Assembly: GCA_902495545.1 (NCBI GenBank)
Contig: CABUXM010000028.1
Coordinates: 1-24,405, forward strand
Direction of reading: 5' to 3'
Length of the DNA stretch: 24,405 bases
Source: an uncultured Collinsella sp.
GTDB lineage: Bacteria > Actinomycetota > Coriobacteriia > Coriobacteriales > Coriobacteriaceae
Made by a program: the position numbers and the translations under genes. Positions 21,690-24,405 of this stretch are shown here, piece after piece (the first letter of the stretch is position 1; every line of letters starts with the position of its first letter). Under the pieces are notes generated by a model. The model did not search any database. It was not told the origin of the DNA and was given only the letters and a program-made list of their open reading frames with translations.

Positions 21690-22825
21690 TCTACCTGGAT
21701 AACGCGGCGACGACCATGCACAAGCCGCAGGCGGTCATCGATGCCGTGACGCAGGCGATGTGCTCGCTCGGCAATGCCGGGCGCGGCGCCACGTCGGGTG
21801 CGCTCGATGCGGCGCGTACCATCCACGGCTGCCGCGCCAAGCTTGCGCGCCTTTTGGGTTGCCCGAGGGCGGACCATGTGTGCTTTACGCCCAACTCCAC
21901 CGCGGCGCTCAACACCGTCATCAATGGTGTGGTGCGCCCCGGCGACCGCGTGGTCACGACGGTGCTCGAGCACAACTCCGTGCTGCGTCCGCTCAACCGC
22001 CTGGCAGCGGAGCGGGGTGTGACCGTTGAGCATGCGGGTTGCGATGCGAGCGGCGTGCTCGACTACGACGAGCTCGAGCAGCTGGTCACGCCGGGTACGC
22101 GTGCCGTGGTGGTGACGCATGCCTCCAACGTGACCGGCAACGCGGTCGACATTGCGCGCGTAGCGGCCATGGCCCATGCGGCCGGTGCGCTGGTGATCGT
22201 CGATGCCTCGCAGTCTGCCGGCACGGCGCATATCGATATGCAGGCCATGGGGCTCGACGTGGTGTGCTTTACCGGCCACAAGGGGCTCATGGGTCCGCAG
22301 GGGACCGGCGGCCTGGCCGTGGCAGAGGGCATTGACGTGGCGCCCTGGGCCATGGGCGGCACGGGCGTGCACAGCTTCGACCCACTGCAGCCGCTTGAGT
22401 GGCCCACGCGTCTTGAGGCGGGCACGCTCAACGGCCACGGTATCGCCGGCCTTTCCGCTGGTCTCGACTTTATCGAGGCCCAGGGTGGGGTGGAGACGAT
22501 TGCAGCTCGCGAACGCTCGCTTGCCGAGCGTTTCCTCGCCGGTGTTCGCGAAATCCCCGGCATTGCGCTCTACGGTGCGTTTGACCAGCCCGTGCGCTCG
22601 GCGATCGTCTCACTCAACGTGGGCGAAATCGATTCGGCCGAGATCTCGGACGCGCTCATGCAAGGGTGGGGGATTGCCACGCGCCCCGGTGCCCATTGCG
22701 CTCCGCTCATGCACCGCGCGCTCGGGACCGAACGCCAGGGTGTCGTTCGCTTCTCGTTTGGGTATTTCAACACGGACGAGGAAGTCGACGCCGCGATTGA
22801 TGCTTTGCGCGATTTAGCCTGCTAA
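21686..22825 (+). CDS. Cysteine desulfurase family protein (class V aminotransferase fold, selD-associated type)
   Basis: The enzyme takes sulfur (or selenium) from cysteine (or selenocysteine) onto an active-site Cys using PLP. N-terminal MIYLDNAATTMHKP, the substrate segment FTPNSTAALN, VDASQSAGTAHIDM and the PLP lysine Lys199 (FTGHKGLMGPQG) are clear. The catalytic Cys338 sits in RPGAHCAPLMHRALGT near the C-terminus, without the long flexible loop of IscS. This is the subtype often linked to SelD and to selenium-dependent molybdenum hydroxylases. Length is 379. The start is ATG 21686, overlapping the DUF3343 stop. It ends the selenium gene run; a terminator follows 23 bases later. Preference for Se over S is inferred from context only. 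Confidence 0.93.
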   Translation: MIYLDNAATTMHKPQAVIDAVTQAMCSLGNAGRGATSGALDAARTIHGCRAKLARLLGCPRADHVCFTPNSTAALNTVINGVVRPGDRVVTTVLEHNSVLRPLNRLAAERGVTVEHAGCDASGVLDYDELEQLVTPGTRAVVVTHASNVTGNAVDIARVAAMAHAAGALVIVDASQSAGTAHIDMQAMGLDVVCFTGHKGLMGPQGTGGLAVAEGIDVAPWAMGGTGVHSFDPLQPLEWPTRLEAGTLNGHGIAGLSAGLDFIEAQGGVETIAARERSLAERFLAGVREIPGIALYGAFDQPVRSAIVSLNVGEIDSAEISDALMQGWGIATRPGAHCAPLMHRALGTERQGVVRFSFGYFNTDEEVDAAIDALRDLAC

Positions 22826-22848
22826 GGCTGCTAGACCGTTTATACTTG

Positions 22849-22879
22849 CGGGACGGGTGTTTTTGCCCGTCCCGTTTTT
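22849..22879 (+). terminator. Terminator after the cysteine desulfurase gene
   Basis: CGGGACGGG (22849-22857) pairs perfectly with CCCGTCCCG (22866-22874), followed by TTTTT at 22875-22879. A TATACT sequence sits just upstream at 22841-22846; if it is a real -10, the hairpin would lie at the very start of the brnQ transcript. Confidence 0.9.
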
Positions 22880-22902
22880 GTTTCAACCCGAAAGGTGTGT
22901 CT

Positions 22903-24261
22903 ATGGCCTCATCCGCGCCGCGCGGTCTGCGCTCTGACCATGTCGTCACCGTCGGCATCGCCCTATTCTCGATGCTCTTTGGCGCCGGCAACCTCATTAT
23001 TCCGCCACTGCTGGCGCTGCAGGCAGGTTCTGCCACGCCGGTCGCCATGCTCGGCTTTCTCATCGCCGCCATCGGCCTGCCCGTCATGGGCTTTATCGCC
23101 GTGGCGCTTGCCGGAACGGCGCGCGAGCTTGCCGGCCGCGTGCACCCCAAGTTCGGTGAGTTCTTTGTCGCGGCGGTGTATCTGGCCATCGGCCCGTGCC
23201 TGGCCATTCCGCGTACGAGCTCCACGGCCTTCGAGATGCTGGTGCCGCTGCTGCCCGAGGGCGTCTCGCTCGGCACGGCTCGCCTGGTGTTTGCCGTCGG
23301 TTTCTTTGTCGTCGCGTTTGCGCTCACGCTGCGTCCGGGCGTTATCACGCGCGTGCTCGGCCGCATTACGGGCCCCGCGCTCATTGCGCTCATCGTGCTG
23401 GTCGTGGGTGCTGCCGTGATCTCGCCGCTGGGACCGGCTGCCGCGCCTCAGGCTCCCTACGATGCAGGCGCCGCCGTACAGGGCTTTCTGACTGGCTATC
23501 AGACCATGGACCTGCTTGCGTCGCTCGCCTTTGGCATCATCATCGCCGAGACCATCCATGAGCTGGGCGTTACCGATGACAAGCGCGTGGCCTTCGAGAT
23601 TTCGCGTTCCGGTGTGATTGCCGGCGTGCTCATGGCCATTATCTACTGCGGCCTGGCGCTTGCCGGCATGCAGCTCGGCACGGTCATGCCCGATGCCACT
23701 AACGGCGCCGCCATCCTCGCCCGCTCTGCCTCCATGCACTTTGGCCTTGTCGGCACGGTCGTGGTCTTTGCGATCTTTTTCCTCGCCTGCATGAACGTGT
23801 GCATCGGCCTCATCAGCTGCTGCTCGCGTTACTTCTGCGAGACGTATGTGGTCGAAGGGGGAGCGGAGGCTTCCGATGAGGCTATGCGCCGTCCCTTTGC
23901 GATTCTCGCCTTTGTGTTCGCGGCGTTTTCGTGCGTGCTCTCCAACGTGGGCCTCGACATGATCCTCATGTTCTCGGTGCCCATGCTCAACGCCTTGTAT
24001 CCCGTCGCCATCGTGCTGGTACTGATGGGCCTGGTGCACGGCTTTTGCGACGCTCATCCGCAGGTGTGGGTCTGGGTCGGCGGCGTGGTTGCCGTTCAGA
24101 GTGTGATCACCTCGGTTCGCGACGCGTTCTTTGCGGGCGCGTGGCTGCCGTTCGATGCATTGCCCCTGGCGGATATCGGTGCCGCGTGGGCGCCAGTCGC
24201 CGTGGTGGCGTTTGTGATCGGCCTGGCCCATAGCCAGTTTGTCGCACATTCGAGGAGCTAG
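22903..24261 (+). CDS. brnQ: Branched-chain amino acid carrier (LIVCS family, BrnQ)
   Basis: The product is a membrane symporter of the BrnQ family importing leucine, isoleucine and valine with Na+ or H+. The first helix carries the family signature FSMLFGAGNLIIPP (about residues 22-35). Later segments YLAIGPCLAIPRTSSTAFEM and GFLTGYQTMDLLASLAFGIII are highly typical. About twelve hydrophobic helices are spread over 452 residues, a normal length. The start is ATG 22903 (MASSAPRGLRSDHVV) after GAAAGGTG. It stands alone between the selenium operon terminator and the tRNA gene. No T-box or other amino-acid-sensing leader is visible in the short upstream gap. Confidence 0.94.
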   Translation: MASSAPRGLRSDHVVTVGIALFSMLFGAGNLIIPPLLALQAGSATPVAMLGFLIAAIGLPVMGFIAVALAGTARELAGRVHPKFGEFFVAAVYLAIGPCLAIPRTSSTAFEMLVPLLPEGVSLGTARLVFAVGFFVVAFALTLRPGVITRVLGRITGPALIALIVLVVGAAVISPLGPAAAPQAPYDAGAAVQGFLTGYQTMDLLASLAFGIIIAETIHELGVTDDKRVAFEISRSGVIAGVLMAIIYCGLALAGMQLGTVMPDATNGAAILARSASMHFGLVGTVVVFAIFFLACMNVCIGLISCCSRYFCETYVVEGGAEASDEAMRRPFAILAFVFAAFSCVLSNVGLDMILMFSVPMLNALYPVAIVLVLMGLVHGFCDAHPQVWVWVGGVVAVQSVITSVRDAFFAGAWLPFDALPLADIGAAWAPVAVVAFVIGLAHSQFVAHSRS

Positions 24262-24272
24262 GGTATCGTCGC

Positions 24273-24301
24273 TTGCACAGGCGCGAAGTCTCCCCTATAA
24301 T
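24273..24301 (+). promoter_or_regulatory. tRNA-Pro promoter
   Basis: TTGCAC (24273-24278), a 17-base spacer and a perfect TATAAT (24296-24301) lie about 50 bases before the tRNA. This is the clearest housekeeping-sigma promoter in the window. Confidence 0.85.
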
Positions 24302-24352
24302 TTCCTTCGCTTTGGGACACGCAAGGTTTAGACCTTAGCTGCTCAACACCTT

Positions 24353-24405
24353 CGGGACGTGGCGCAGTTTGGTAGCGCGCCTGCTTTGGGAGCAGGATGT
24401 CGCAG
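24353..24405 (+). tRNA. tRNA-Pro (anticodon UGG), cut by the window end
   Basis: The sequence starts CGGGACG (acceptor strand), followed by a D-arm GGCGCAGTTTGGTAGCGC and the anticodon stem CCTGC/GCAGG around TTTGGGA. The anticodon TGG is at 24387-24389. The variable loop and the beginning of the T-arm (GTCGCAG) are present; the rest lies beyond the window. Confidence 0.95.

Noticed and set aside
1..24405. CRISPR arrays, insertion sequences, phage genes, attachment sites
   Set aside because: No regularly spaced direct repeats, transposase or integrase frames, or prophage genes were seen; the tRNA-Pro at the end is cut off, so an attachment site there cannot be judged.

Overview
The window is a dense, GC-rich bacterial chromosome segment. 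The protein set points to an anaerobic actinobacterium of the class Coriobacteriia, most likely a Collinsella-type gut organism: oxygen-sensitive double-cubane enzymes, molybdenum and selenium handling, TTG/GTG starts and very GC-rich coding. The genus is an inference from recollection of protein relatives; no search was run. No phage, insertion sequence or CRISPR array is seen.

Region by region: (1) 1-2100 holds rpsA (ribosomal protein S1) with its terminator and rnpB (RNase P RNA), followed by a large dyad. (2) 2200-7530 is a set of housekeeping and metabolic genes: yigZ/IMPACT family, a C_GCAxxG_C_C cysteine-motif protein (minus strand), an O-acetylhomoserine sulfhydrylase-type PLP enzyme, a DHA2-like MFS exporter, xpt, and a 126-residue GGQ release-factor-like protein. 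(3) 7615-10085 (minus strand) has a diacylglycerol-kinase-family lipid kinase and a ClC-family anion channel/antiporter. (4) 10296-15710 is a molybdenum block: moeA and a MoaB/MogA protein as one unit, then modA, an unusually long modB and modC. (5) 16140-22825 is the most interesting part: two paralogous double-cubane (2-hydroxyacyl-CoA dehydratase-like) proteins, their ATP-dependent activase, selD, yedF, a DUF3343 protein and a cysteine desulfurase, all co-oriented. (6) 22903-24261 is a BrnQ-type branched-chain amino acid carrier, and the window ends inside a tRNA-Pro(UGG) gene with a clear promoter.

selD is itself read through a UGA: codon 17 is TGA (19729-19731) in the position of the catalytic Cys, with a GGU-loop hairpin placed where a bacterial SECIS belongs. 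The organism therefore must decode selenocysteine, and ordinary gene callers would truncate this gene.

How the genes may work together: a cysteine desulfurase, a DUF3343 carrier and YedF could mobilise and carry selenium to SelD, which makes selenophosphate. The neighbouring activase and double-cubane pair is a low-potential, ATP-driven reductase system of unknown substrate. The molybdate uptake and MoeA/MogA block next door suggests local provision for Mo/Se enzymes. The double-cubane genes have an elaborate upstream region: a dyad near a -10 box, two tiny ORFs with good ribosome sites, and a leader with mutually exclusive pairings. A second ~100-nt hairpin lies between the two paralogues. 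A set of intergenic palindromes with a shared AGGGACT core looks like a dispersed REP-like family.
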